Source: Candidatus Aristotella avistercoris (GTDB taxonomy: Bacteria > Bacillota > Clostridia > Oscillospirales > Ruminococcaceae). Taken from it: DNA of 60,287 bases. Positions 40,924-49,425 of the stretch are shown piece after piece. The DNA lies in assembly GCA_904397835.1 (NCBI GenBank), contig CAJFOV010000018.1, forward strand, positions 1-60,287, in the 5' to 3' direction. Under the pieces are notes generated by a model. The model did not search any database. It had not been told where the DNA came from and saw only the letters and a list, made by a program, of their open reading frames with translations. The position numbers and the translations under genes were made by a program. The stretch's first letter is position 1; every line of letters begins with the position of its first letter.

Positions 40924-41295
40924 GAAAGAAGCTGGAATTTGACAGGGAGTTGAGCTCCTCTTTACAGAGCGGGCGACAACGGTACGGAGCGGGCGCCTCG
41001 TACACTTTTTCAATACAAGTTTCTTAGCATATCCCTAAAACGGGGAAGCTGCAGAGAACGGGCTGAAATACCGGTGGAAGATCGCAGGCATCGGTCCGGC
41101 TTAGATGGCATCTATGTAGCGGGGCAGTAGGAGCCAGAGATCTGAAAAACCAGCGTGGGAAATCTTTCATTTGCATGAGAAATATGCTATCATAAAAACG
41201 GCTATACTATCTATAAAAATCCATCTGTTCGGCCCCTGGAGTGCCCACACCTTGGGAGGCTCCGCGGGCCGTTCCAGCCAGAAAGGAAGGCGCCT
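40924..41295. other. Intergenic region before tldD
   Basis: About 370 bp. GTACGGAG and CTCGTAC (about 40981-41002) form a hairpin followed by ACTTTTTC, a plus-strand terminator shape without a gene before it. TATACT at 41203 could be a -10 for tldD but has no good -35. The stretch 41040-41160 is GC-rich and could fold, but matches no RNA family I know. No coding signal seen. Confidence 0.4.
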
Positions 41296-42681
41296 ATGCT
41301 TTCAGAACATATCATCCAGCAGGTGCTGGAGCGGGCGGTCTCCACCGGCGGCGACTTTGCCGAGCTGTTTGTGGAGGACACCCTCTCCAATGGTGTGAGC
41401 ATGATCGACGGGGCTGTGGAGGCGGTGAACACCGCCCGCATCTATGGGGCGGGCATCCGGGTCCTCAAGGGGGTTAAGAGCGTCTACGCCAGCACCAGCG
41501 ACGTGACCCTCCAGGGGTTGCTGGCCGCCGCTGAGAGTGCCGCCGCGGCCATCGCTGTCTCCGACGCCTGGCAGGGGAGCATCACTCTGACGCCCAAGGC
41601 CGCCCCGGACCGCCATCCCGTCGTGGAGTACCCGGGGCAGGTCCCGGTCCGGCGCAAGGTGGAGCTGATCCGTGCAGCCTATGACAGCATGAAGTCCTAC
41701 AGCCCGGAGATTGTCCAGGCGGTGGCCAGCCTGTCGGATAAGGACCAGCAGGTGCTCATTGCCAATACAGAGGGCCTTTTGACCCGGGACCGGCGGGTGC
41801 GTACCCGGCTGGCTGCCCAGGCCATTGCCAGCGATGGCAAGGAGAACCAGGTGGGCTTTGAGGGCCCTGGCCGCCTGGCTGGATATGAGATCTTTGAGCG
41901 GGAGATCGACCCTGCCGCCTATGGCCGCACCGCCGCCAAACAGGCGGTGACCATGCTCCACGCCGATTACTGCCCGGCGGGGCAGATGATGGTGGCCATT
42001 GAAAACGGCTTTGGCGGCGTGCTGTTCCACGAGGCCTGCGGCCACTCCCTGGAGGCGGAGGCCGTGGCCAAGGGCCACTCGGAGTTCGCCGGCAAGCTGG
42101 GGCAGCAGGTGGCCTCCACCAAGGTGACGGCCATTGACGACGGCACTCCGGCAAATCTCTGGGGTTCCATCAACATCGATGACGAGGGCACGCCGGGGCA
42201 GAAAAATGTGCTCATTGAAAACGGGATTCTCACCGGATACCTGGTGGACCGGCTCAACGGCCGGCGTATGGGCCTGCCGTCCACTGGCAGCGCCCGGCGG
42301 GAGAGCTACCTCTATGCCCCCACCTCCCGCATGACCAACACCTATATCGCCAACGGGGAGGACGACAACGAGGAGATCATCCGCTCCATGGAGCGGGGCC
42401 TGTACGCCAAAAAGATGGGCGGCGGCCAGGTGAACCCCGCCACCGGCGAGTTTAACTTTGCCGTGGCGGAGGGATACCTGGTGGAAAATGGGGTGATCAC
42501 GCGGCCGGTGCGGGGCGCCATGCTCATCGGCACTGGATCCCAGGTGCTGCTGGACATCGACCGGGTAGGGAAAAACCTGGACTTTGGCCAGGGCATGTGC
42601 GGGGCATCCAGCGGATCGGTGCCCACCAATGTGGGCCAGCCCCTCATTCGCATCAAACAGCTGACCGTGGGCGGCAGATAG
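41296..42681 (+). CDS. tldD: Metalloprotease TldD
   Basis: The 461-aa catalytic subunit of the TldD/TldE heterodimer cleaves unfolded peptides in a narrow tunnel. The zinc motif HExxxH is HEACGH at 245-250. GFGGVLFHEACGHSLEAEAV and the C-terminal MCGASSGSVPTNVGQP are typical. It forms an operon with tldE, murT and gatD with 10-bp spacing. TldD/E are known to mature peptide antibiotics such as microcin B17 and CcdA; no peptide precursor is visible here. Confidence 0.95.
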   Translation: MLSEHIIQQVLERAVSTGGDFAELFVEDTLSNGVSMIDGAVEAVNTARIYGAGIRVLKGVKSVYASTSDVTLQGLLAAAESAAAAIAVSDAWQGSITLTPKAAPDRHPVVEYPGQVPVRRKVELIRAAYDSMKSYSPEIVQAVASLSDKDQQVLIANTEGLLTRDRRVRTRLAAQAIASDGKENQVGFEGPGRLAGYEIFEREIDPAAYGRTAAKQAVTMLHADYCPAGQMMVAIENGFGGVLFHEACGHSLEAEAVAKGHSEFAGKLGQQVASTKVTAIDDGTPANLWGSINIDDEGTPGQKNVLIENGILTGYLVDRLNGRRMGLPSTGSARRESYLYAPTSRMTNTYIANGEDDNEEIIRSMERGLYAKKMGGGQVNPATGEFNFAVAEGYLVENGVITRPVRGAMLIGTGSQVLLDIDRVGKNLDFGQGMCGASSGSVPTNVGQPLIRIKQLTVGGR

Positions 42682-42691
42682 GGGGTAAGGT

Positions 42692-44077
42692 ATGAACATT
42701 CAGGAATTCCAGGCTCTGGTCTTTCAGGCGGCCCAGGAACAGGGGCTGAAGGACTACGACCTGTATTATCAAAAGACTTCCACCCAGGAGTATGAGGTCT
42801 ACCAGGGGGAGATCGAAAAATTCAGCGGCACCACCGTCATGGGCGCCTGCTTCCGCTGCCTGCTGGAGGGGCACATGGGCTACAGCTCCACCCAGCGTTT
42901 CAGCCAGGAGGACGCCCGGAACCTGGTGGAACAGGCGGTAGAATCTGCGCGGGCGGTGGAGAGCAAGGACCCCCAGTTCCTCTATGACGGGAGCCTTGGC
43001 ACGGCCCAAAGTTTGAAGTCCGCATCCGGCCGGGCGCCCGCTGCCCAGGATATGCGGGATGCCGCGCTGGAGCTGGAACGCCTGGCCCTGGCGGAGGACA
43101 GCCGCATCCAGGAGGTCTCCGGCTGCCAGGTGGCCTATGAGGAGTGGGAGATCCACATGGCAAACAGCCGGGGGATGGATCTGTCCCGGGGCAGCCAGGT
43201 TTTGGTGGCCTATGTGGAGGACATGGCCAAGGTGGAGGGTAAACCCCTCAACGCCTACGCCGTCAAGGTGGCAGAAACCTTGGATGGGCTGGATTTGAAG
43301 GCCTGCGCCCGTCTCGCCGCGGAGAACACCCTGGGCTTTGTGGGGGCCAAGAGCATCCCCTCCGGCACCTATCCGGTGGTCTTCTCCAGCAAGGCCATGA
43401 TCTCCCTGCTGGACACCTTCTCCGGGGTGTTCAGCGCCGACAATGCCCAGCGGGGCCTGTCCCTGCTGGGGGATCAGGTGGGCAAGACCATCGCCAGCGA
43501 TGCCCTGACCCTGGTGGACGATCCCCTCTATGCGGGGTGCATCAACAAGGTGCCCTTTGACGCAGAGGGCGTCCCCACCCACCGCAAAGCGGTTGTGGAG
43601 GGGGGCGTGCTCACCACCCTGCTCCACAACCTGAAGACCGCCGCAAAGGCAGGGGTTCCCTCCACAGGCAACGCCTGCAAGTGGGGATATACCTCCCCGG
43701 TGGGGGTGGCCCCCAGCAACTTCTATGTACAGCCCGGCACCCTGAGCCGGGAGGAACTGTTCCAGGCCGTGGGGGAGGGCCTGCTCATCACCGAGCTGCG
43801 GGGCCTGCACGCCGGGGCCAACGCCCAGAGCGGGGATTTCTCCCTGGAGTGCCGGGGCTACCGGATCACCGGCGGGCAGAAGGGCGCGCCGGTGGATCAA
43901 ATTGTCATCGCCAGCAACTTCTATGAGCTGCTCAAACAGGTGGTGGCTGTGGGCGACGACCTGGAGTTTGGCACGCCCGGCGCAGACAGCTGCTTTGGCA
44001 GCCCCAGCGTCTGGGTGCGGGGGGCCGCCATTGCCGGGCAGGAGGATGGGACAGCGTCCCAGAGCCAAGGAAAGTAG
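42692..44077 (+). CDS. tldE: TldE/PmbA, partner of TldD
   Basis: The 461-aa non-catalytic subunit has the same fold as TldD but lacks the HExxxH motif. LYYQKTSTQEYEVYQGEIEKFSG near the start, SGTYPVVFSSKAMISLLDTFSGVFSAD and STGNACKWGYTSPVGVAPSNFYVQPG are family features. Nine bases separate it from murT. Confidence 0.94.
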   Translation: MNIQEFQALVFQAAQEQGLKDYDLYYQKTSTQEYEVYQGEIEKFSGTTVMGACFRCLLEGHMGYSSTQRFSQEDARNLVEQAVESARAVESKDPQFLYDGSLGTAQSLKSASGRAPAAQDMRDAALELERLALAEDSRIQEVSGCQVAYEEWEIHMANSRGMDLSRGSQVLVAYVEDMAKVEGKPLNAYAVKVAETLDGLDLKACARLAAENTLGFVGAKSIPSGTYPVVFSSKAMISLLDTFSGVFSADNAQRGLSLLGDQVGKTIASDALTLVDDPLYAGCINKVPFDAEGVPTHRKAVVEGGVLTTLLHNLKTAAKAGVPSTGNACKWGYTSPVGVAPSNFYVQPGTLSREELFQAVGEGLLITELRGLHAGANAQSGDFSLECRGYRITGGQKGAPVDQIVIASNFYELLKQVVAVGDDLEFGTPGADSCFGSPSVWVRGAAIAGQEDGTASQSQGK

Positions 44078-44086
44078 GGAAGGACA

Positions 44087-45430
44087 TTGAAAAAGACACT
44101 GATGATCCTGCTGTGCCGCATCCTGCGCACAGTGGGCCGCTGGCTGGGCCGGGGTAGCAGCCTGCCCGGGGAGATTGTGCTGAAACTGGACCCCACCATC
44201 CTGCAGCGGGTGACCATGCCAAAGTATATTGTGGCGGTCACCGGCAGCAACGGCAAGACCTCCACGGTGGAGATGATCGCCAAGGTCCTCACCGATGCGG
44301 GGATGAAGGTGGCCTACAACCGGGAGGGCTCCAACCAGATCCAGGGGGTGGCCACTCTAGTGCTGAGCCACTGCAACCTGAAGGGGCAGGTCCAGGCGGA
44401 TGTGCTGCTCATTGAGAGCGATGAGCGCTATGCCCGGTTCACCTTCCGCCATTTTTCCCCCACCCACTTTGTCATCACCAACCTCTGCCGGGATCAGATG
44501 ACCCGCAACGGCCACCCGGAGTGGATCTACGACATCATCAACCAGAGCGTGGCCCTCATGGGGGAGGGGACCAACTTTGTCCTCAATGCGGATGACCCCC
44601 TGGTCTCCCGCTTTGGCCAGGGCAAGGCCCATGTGACCTGGTTTGGCGTGGGGGAGATCCCGGAGTCCCACCAGCCGTACCATGGCCTCTACGACGACGG
44701 GGCCCGCTGCCCTCTGTGCAAGGGGCGGATGGTCTACCACTTCCGCCACTATGGCAACATGGGGGACTATGTGTGCCAAAGCTGCGGCTACCGGCGGGCA
44801 AAGCCCCAATTTGAGGTGACGAACCTGCAGCTGAGCCGGGGCTTTTTGACCATCAACAATACGGCTACCATCCACCTGGCTCTCAAGAGCATGTACAATG
44901 TCTACAACGTGCTGGCGGCCTTTGCGGTGGGTTCCCTGCTGGGGGTGCCGGAGCAGTCCATCTCCGACTCGGTCAGCGACTATGTGCTCACCAACGGCAG
45001 GGTGGTCTCCTTCCACATGGGGGAGCGCCACGGCCTGCTCCTGACCTCCAAACATGAGAACTCCACCTCCTACAACCAGTCCATCCAGATGGTGACCGCC
45101 CCCGGGCGAGACTGCACGGTGATGATCATTGTCCAGGCCATCAGCCGCAAATATTTCACCAGCGACACCTCTTGGCTGTGGGACATCGACTTTGAAAACC
45201 TCAATGTGCCCTGCGTCAAAAAAATCCTCTTGGCCGGCACCTACTGCTGGGATCTGGCGGCCCGGTTTGACTACACGGGCATCGACCCCCAGAGGATTGT
45301 GGCGGACCCCAGCATCCAACAGGCCATGGAGACCATGCGCCGGGAGGGCGTGGGGGATCTGTATGTCATCACCTGCCTGTCGGATAAGGATAAATTCCTC
45401 ACCCGGCTGGGGAAGGAGGAAGTGGAATGA
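44087..45430 (+). CDS. murT: MurT-type Mur ligase (lipid II isoglutaminyl synthase subunit homologue)
   Basis: The product has 447 aa; TTG start with AGGGAAGGAC upstream. Mur-ligase ATPase with P-loop VTGSNGKTSTVEM at 51-63; a zinc ribbon inserted in the middle domain uses C208, C211, C230 and C233, as in other MurT. The C-terminal DUF1727 part ends in FTSDTSWLWDIDFENL. In MurT as I recall it, that segment reads NDnyADGrDtSWiWD; here the NDxxADG portion is replaced by VQAISRKYFTS, which may remove the catalytic aspartate. It overlaps gatD by 4 bp. Normally the pair amidates D-Glu of lipid II. Confidence 0.88.
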   Translation: MKKTLMILLCRILRTVGRWLGRGSSLPGEIVLKLDPTILQRVTMPKYIVAVTGSNGKTSTVEMIAKVLTDAGMKVAYNREGSNQIQGVATLVLSHCNLKGQVQADVLLIESDERYARFTFRHFSPTHFVITNLCRDQMTRNGHPEWIYDIINQSVALMGEGTNFVLNADDPLVSRFGQGKAHVTWFGVGEIPESHQPYHGLYDDGARCPLCKGRMVYHFRHYGNMGDYVCQSCGYRRAKPQFEVTNLQLSRGFLTINNTATIHLALKSMYNVYNVLAAFAVGSLLGVPEQSISDSVSDYVLTNGRVVSFHMGERHGLLLTSKHENSTSYNQSIQMVTAPGRDCTVMIIVQAISRKYFTSDTSWLWDIDFENLNVPCVKKILLAGTYCWDLAARFDYTGIDPQRIVADPSIQQAMETMRREGVGDLYVITCLSDKDKFLTRLGKEEVE

Positions 45431-46164
45431 CCTGCAATATCCTTTATCTATATCCGGACCTGATGAACCTCTATGGGGACAACGGCAACATCCGGGGCCT
45501 GCAAAGACACCTGGAGGACCAGGGGGTGCAGGTTCAGGTGCGGCGGGTGGATCCGGAGGAGACCCCCTGCTTTGCCCATGTGAATCTGATCTATATGGGC
45601 TCCGGCACCGAGCGCAGCCAGAAGGCGGCGCTCAAGGCCCTGCTGCCCCATACTGAGGCCTTGAGCCAGGCGGTGGAGGGAGGAACCCTCCTGCTCTTCA
45701 CCGGCAACAGCATGGAGCTGCTGGGCCGGAGCATCACTGCCGCAGACGGCACCGTCTATGAGGGGCTGGGCCTTGGGGATTTTACCACCACTGAGCGGGG
45801 GGACACCCGGGACAACGGGGATGTCCTCTACCAGGCGGACTTTCTCAAGAGGCCCCTGGTGGGGTATGTGAACAAGTCCTCCCAGGTCCATGGGGTCAAG
45901 ACGCCCCTGTTCCAGGTGCTCCATGGGGCGGGCAACGCCCAGGGGGAGCCGGAGGAGGGCTTCCACCAGGGGAACCTCTGGGGAACCCACGTCACCGGCC
46001 CCATTCTGCTGAAGAACCCGGAGTTGATGATCCACGTCCTGCAGCGGCTGGGGGAGGGGATCCCTGGATTTTCCTACCGGGCTCAGGAGTACCCCAACAT
46101 GGAGAACGCCTATGAGGTCACCCTGCGGGAGCTGACCAACCGCTTTGAGGGCGGCCAAGGATAG
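45427..46164 (+). CDS. gatD: GatD-like glutamine amidotransferase lacking catalytic Cys/His
   Basis: A 245-aa class I GATase-fold protein. The N-terminus LYLYPDLMNLYGDNGNI and ELLG...DFTTTERGDTR are typical of GatD. The nucleophile elbow, usually CGGYQxLG (C94 in S. aureus GatD), is here FTGNSMELLG at 91-100, with no cysteine. The usual YxHGPxLpxNP is HVTGPILLKNP at 188-198, with Thr190 in the place of the catalytic His. The ENHxGRT glutamine-contact motif is replaced by VNKSSQVHG. The protein should not hydrolyse glutamine in the normal way. It could scaffold MurT, use free ammonia, or have a new role. Confidence 0.85.
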   Translation: MTCNILYLYPDLMNLYGDNGNIRGLQRHLEDQGVQVQVRRVDPEETPCFAHVNLIYMGSGTERSQKAALKALLPHTEALSQAVEGGTLLLFTGNSMELLGRSITAADGTVYEGLGLGDFTTTERGDTRDNGDVLYQADFLKRPLVGYVNKSSQVHGVKTPLFQVLHGAGNAQGEPEEGFHQGNLWGTHVTGPILLKNPELMIHVLQRLGEGIPGFSYRAQEYPNMENAYEVTLRELTNRFEGGQG

Positions 46165-46181
46165 AATTTTCTAGACCATAC

Positions 46182-46217
46182 GGAGAGCCGGCACCTGTTG
46201 GGCGCCGGCTCTCTTTG
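46182..46217 (+). terminator. Terminator of the tldD-gatD operon
   Basis: GAGAGCCGGC pairs with GCCGGCTCTC and is followed by TTTGG. Confidence 0.75.
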
Positions 46218-46272
46218 GCATGATCCAGACATGGAAAAGAAACAAAACGAAACAAATTGGAACAAAAAATTC

Positions 46273-46301
46273 TTGAAGGGCCCCACCTCCTGTGCTATGG
46301 T
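46273..46301 (+). promoter_or_regulatory. Promoter of the PucR-type regulator gene
   Basis: TTGAAG at 46273-46278, 17 bp, TATGGT at 46296-46301, about 40 bp before ATG 46340. Confidence 0.55.
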
Positions 46302-46339
46302 AAAAGAAAAGAGGCCATTGCCAAAGGGGGAGAGGCGCC

Positions 46340-47569
46340 ATGCCCAACCGAAGCAACATGGAGATGGTGGTCACCTGCCGGTCGGTGCTGGAACTGCCGG
46401 TGGCCAGCCGGCTGATCCTGCTGACGGATGAGTCCGGCCTGGATCGGGAGATCCGCTGGACCCACTATGTGGAGAACCCGGAGTATTTGGACTTTCTGCG
46501 GGGCGGGGAACTGGTCTTCACCACCGGCATGCTGGTGGGTGGGGAGGGGGAGATGCTCGCCCTGGTGGAACAACTGCGGGAGAAGGGCGCCGCCGGACTG
46601 GTCATCAGCCAGGAGGAGGCCCTGCGGGACAAGGAATGGTTCTTCCGGGTGATCCAGCGGGCCAACGAGCTGCACCTGAGCATCTTTTCCCTCCCCTGGG
46701 AGATCGGCATGGTGGATCTGATCCAGACGGTCTGCCAGGCCATTTTCACCGCGTCCACGGCCAGGGGCAACCGGGACAACTTTATCTACTCCCTGCTGAC
46801 CGATGAGGTGCAGGAGGGTGACCGGCTGCTGCGCACGGCCCGCACCTTTGGCTATGACCCCCAGTACACCTACTGTGGGGCCGTGGTGCGCCTGGACCTG
46901 GGGCGAAGGCCGGATCGCAAGGACCGGGACGAGATGGTCCACCTGGTGGTTGGGGAGCTGTATGGTACCGCAAACCTCCACCAACTGCCACTGCTGCACC
47001 TCTCCCAGGAGCAGCAGATCCTTCTGGTGCTGCCGGACACCCAGAGGCTCTCCGCCCGGGCGTTTCTGCAGGAGGCGCTGCAGCGGGTGGCCTGGCGCCA
47101 GGAGGATCTGGTGGTGACAGGGGGCATCGGCTGCCCGTGGGAGCACCTGGATCAGTTTAAGAGCAGCATCAAACAGGCGGAGCAGGCGGTCCGGCTGGCC
47201 CCCCTCAGGGGGGAGCAGGTGGTCTCCTTTTTGGAGCTGGATCTGCTGCGGCTGCTGTGTGAGGTCCCCGATCCCCAGGAGATCCGCCGGGTATATGAGC
47301 AGATTCTGGGCCCGCTGCTCCAATATGACGCCCAGAGCGGGACCCAGCTCAAGGAGACGCTGCGCCAGTACCTGGACAGCGGGGAGAGCCTGGCCCAGAC
47401 GGCGGAGGGGATGTATCTGCACATCAACACGCTGCGCTACCGGCTGCGGCGGATTGGGGAGATCCTCCAGTGCGACCTGCGGGATCCGGCCTGCGGCTTC
47501 CGGCTGCGGCTGGCCTTTCAGTTGGAGGATTTCCTCCGATGCCAGAGCGGCAGTTTTGCAGCGACTTGA
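46340..47569 (+). CDS. PucR-family transcriptional regulator
   Basis: The product has 409 aa from ATG 46340 (GGGGGAG). Residues about 8-125 are a PucR/purine catabolism N-terminal domain (LELPVASRLILLTDESGLDREI, ELVFTTGM). A middle GGDEF-like CdaR region is about 160-290. The C-terminal HTH_30 (about 335-395) reads TLRQYLDSGESLAQTAEGMYLHINTLRYRLRRIGEIL. Such activators sense purine or amino-acid-derived ligands and often control neighbouring genes; no divergent target adjoins it here. Confidence 0.9.
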   Translation: MPNRSNMEMVVTCRSVLELPVASRLILLTDESGLDREIRWTHYVENPEYLDFLRGGELVFTTGMLVGGEGEMLALVEQLREKGAAGLVISQEEALRDKEWFFRVIQRANELHLSIFSLPWEIGMVDLIQTVCQAIFTASTARGNRDNFIYSLLTDEVQEGDRLLRTARTFGYDPQYTYCGAVVRLDLGRRPDRKDRDEMVHLVVGELYGTANLHQLPLLHLSQEQQILLVLPDTQRLSARAFLQEALQRVAWRQEDLVVTGGIGCPWEHLDQFKSSIKQAEQAVRLAPLRGEQVVSFLELDLLRLLCEVPDPQEIRRVYEQILGPLLQYDAQSGTQLKETLRQYLDSGESLAQTAEGMYLHINTLRYRLRRIGEILQCDLRDPACGFRLRLAFQLEDFLRCQSGSFAAT

Positions 47570-47576
47570 CCCTGTA

Positions 47577-47624
47577 AAAGGGGGCGCTCCGAGATCTGAA
47601 ATGATCTTGGAGCGCCCTTTTTGT
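47577..47624. terminator. Terminator between convergent genes
   Basis: GGGCGCTCCGAGATC pairs with GATCTTGGAGCGCCC (one G-U) and is followed by TTTTTG. It mainly serves the plus-strand regulator gene; its minus side is weaker. Confidence 0.85.
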
Positions 47625-47637
47625 CTGTTGACAGATT

Positions 47638-48474
47638 TTAGCGGCCGGCGGGCGGAACCTCATCGGCCCCCTGGAGCTGGTGGGCGATCTCCCCCAGGAG
47701 GATCTCAAAGAGATAGGCCACCCCGTACTTGCCATACAGCTCCATATACTCAATGTCGTGGGTCTGAACATTCAGCGGGAGCACCAGGTCGTACAGGGAG
47801 AGCAGGGCGGCGCAGTCTCCGGTGCGGGCATAGTCCTGGCAGATGAGGGCGCACTTGGGGCCGGGCAGGGTGGCCACCTCCTCTCCCAGGGCACAGAGGA
47901 TCCCGCCGGTGGGGCTGACCACTACGCTGTTGATGCGGCTCCCCGGCCGGCGCAGAGGCGGCCCTTCGGGGGGAACCTCCTCCACAATGTAGACGGCCTT
48001 GCCCAGGGAGATCATCTGGCACTGGAACTCCTCCAGAAACAGGGCGTAGGGCCGGATGGCAAACAGAATGCTGCAGTCCGCCTGGACAAACCGCCGGGCC
48101 AGCTCCTGCAGCTGCTCCGTCTGTAACCCCCTGCCGATCTGGTAGGTCATGGCGCTGAGCCCGTCGTGGAGGGCGCGGGGCTGGTAGCGCCCCTTGGCCC
48201 GGTTGCAGCGGACAATCTGGCGCTGGTCCTCCCGGTTGCGGGACTTGGCCTGGCGCAGGGCGGAGTAATTTTCGTACCCGATGCTCTGGCAGAAACGCCG
48301 CACGGTGGAGGCGGAGGCAAAACAGTCGGCCATGAGCTGCTTGAGGGGGATGTGCTCCATCTCGTTGTAGTGCAGCAGTAAGTAGTAGGCCAGCTCGTGG
48401 AAGGAGCGGTCCAGGGTGAAGCGGTTGACGCAAAAGATGAGCTTCTGCATCAGGGCAAACTCCTTGATGTCCAT
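47638..48474 (-). CDS. MurR/RpiR-family transcriptional regulator
   Basis: The product has 278 aa from ATG 48474 (AAAGGAGG). The N-terminal RpiR helix-turn-helix is HIPLKQLMADCFASASTVRRFCQSIGYENYSALR at about 40-75. The remainder has the position of a SIS sugar-phosphate domain (SILFAIRPYALFLEEFQCQMISLGKAVYIV, NSVVVSPTGG), but the SIS phosphate-binding serines are not obvious, so the ligand may differ. It lies 13 bp after the HxlR gene; both are divergent from the gcvPA operon and are candidates for its control. Confidence 0.85.
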   Translation of the reverse strand: MDIKEFALMQKLIFCVNRFTLDRSFHELAYYLLLHYNEMEHIPLKQLMADCFASASTVRRFCQSIGYENYSALRQAKSRNREDQRQIVRCNRAKGRYQPRALHDGLSAMTYQIGRGLQTEQLQELARRFVQADCSILFAIRPYALFLEEFQCQMISLGKAVYIVEEVPPEGPPLRRPGSRINSVVVSPTGGILCALGEEVATLPGPKCALICQDYARTGDCAALLSLYDLVLPLNVQTHDIEYMELYGKYGVAYLFEILLGEIAHQLQGADEVPPAGR

Positions 48475-48487
48475 CCAATCCCCTCCT

Positions 48488-48802
48488 TTAATGTTCCGCT
48501 CCCCAGGCGATGAGGGGGCGCAGCATCTCCAGCGCCCCAAGGCCCAGAGGGGTCAGGGAGTACTCCACCCGCAGGGGCGGGGCCGGGTAGGCCAGACGGC
48601 TCACATAGCCCTCCCGCTCCAGATCCTGCAGATAGCCGGTGAGGGTCACCCGCGAGATGGCGGGAAACATCCGCTGCAGCTGGCCCATGCGGTAGGTCTC
48701 CTCCCCGATGGCATAGATGAGGTAGACTTTCCAGCGGGAGGCAAAGAGCTCATAGGTGCGGTTGAAGAACATGGTTTGAAGGTCAAAGGGGGCATGGGGC
48801 AA
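48488..48802 (-). CDS. HxlR-family winged-helix regulator
   Basis: About 104 aa from TTG 48802, preferred because GGGAGG lies 8 bases ahead of it; a TTG at 48829 overlaps no ribosome site. The winged helix is FASRWKVYLIYAIGEETYRMGQLQRMFPAISRVTLTGYLQDLEREGYVSR, with SLTPLG in the wing, the HxlR pattern. The usual C-terminal and Cys features are not evident. First gene of the divergent regulator pair. Confidence 0.82.
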   Translation of the reverse strand: MPHAPFDLQTMFFNRTYELFASRWKVYLIYAIGEETYRMGQLQRMFPAISRVTLTGYLQDLEREGYVSRLAYPAPPLRVEYSLTPLGLGALEMLRPLIAWGAEH

Positions 48803-48957
48803 GAGAAATTCCTCCCTTCCAGCCTGCAAAACTGCAGGGGCTGAGCAAATCGGGTGGGTGATCCATACGAAATTTGGCTGGGAAAATCTTCGTCAAAAGA
48901 GATGAAAACTTCAGAACCAACAAAGAAAAACCAGTGCTGTTTGTCAATTTTACCACC

Positions 48958-48986
48958 ATTATAGGGCGATGGGTGCTATCCGTCAA
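48958..48986 (-). promoter_or_regulatory. Promoter of the HxlR-RpiR regulator pair
   Basis: Minus-strand TTGACG (48986-48981), 17 bp, TATAAT (48963-48958), leaving an untranslated leader of about 150 nt before the TTG start at 48802. Confidence 0.7.
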
Positions 48987-49078
48987 GGGAGAGAGCAGCT
49001 TCCCCTCCAGATAGGAAAGAAAAATTACCTATTCCAAAATGATTGCCTAGTTGTTCCCGGGCAGATATCCTGTATTCT

Positions 49079-49113
49079 AAAAATAAATAAAGCCCCCCGC
49101 CTGAGCGGGGGTG
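49079..49113 (-). terminator. Orphan minus-strand terminator-like hairpin
   Basis: CCCCGC (49095-49100) pairs with GCGGGG (49105-49110) around a CTGA loop; on the minus strand a T-rich tail (CTTTATTTATTTTT) follows. No minus-strand gene to its right is evident. It may insulate the regulator promoter or end a small RNA. The rest of the 48803-49228 gap holds nothing else I recognise. Confidence 0.45.
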
Positions 49114-49228
49114 TTGGGCGGGCAAGCATGGAATTCCCCCTTTTTTAACCAGGCAGAACCTTGTGGAAACAACGGCGCAGCATCGATAAAAACGGCCAAA
49201 AAATGATCTAGGAAATGTTGAGGCAGTA

Positions 49229-49257
49229 TTGCACAATTTCACAAAATAACATAAAAT
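49229..49257 (+). promoter_or_regulatory. Promoter of the gcvPA operon
   Basis: TTGCAC at 49229-49234, 17 bp, TAAAAT at 49252-49257. Transcription from about 49264 gives a 160-nt leader. Confidence 0.6.
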
Positions 49258-49263
49258 TTATGG

Positions 49264-49425
49264 AATAAATAAAGATGTATTTGTAGTAAAGCTACAACTG
49301 TGAGGCCAAAAACTTGTGTTCTGCTGCCCTACAGCGGGTGGGAACAGAATGATACAATGGGAACAGATCATGGATAGCTATAAATGCTATCTGGACCAAA
49401 GCCGGGTCAAAGGAGCTGAACAACC
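49264..49425 (+). promoter_or_regulatory. Structured leader of the gcvPA operon (no known riboswitch)
   Basis: The leader holds four small hairpins: TTGTAG/CTACAA (49281-49297), GCTG/CAGC (49323-49335), GATAGC/GCTATC (about 49373-49391) and GACC/GGTC (49394-49408). TGGGAACAGA occurs twice, at 49339-49348 and 49358-49367, 19 bp apart. The ribosome site AAAGGAG follows the last hairpin. I looked for the tandem glycine riboswitch pattern and did not find it. Repeats could be a regulator site; this is inference. Confidence 0.4.

Noticed and set aside
40924-41200. tRNA-like or riboswitch-like element before tldD
   Set aside because: The stretch is GC-rich and foldable, but no cloverleaf with a T-arm TTCNANNC and no known aptamer core could be drawn.
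49264-49425. Glycine riboswitch ahead of gcvPA
   Set aside because: The conserved tandem aptamer pattern is missing.
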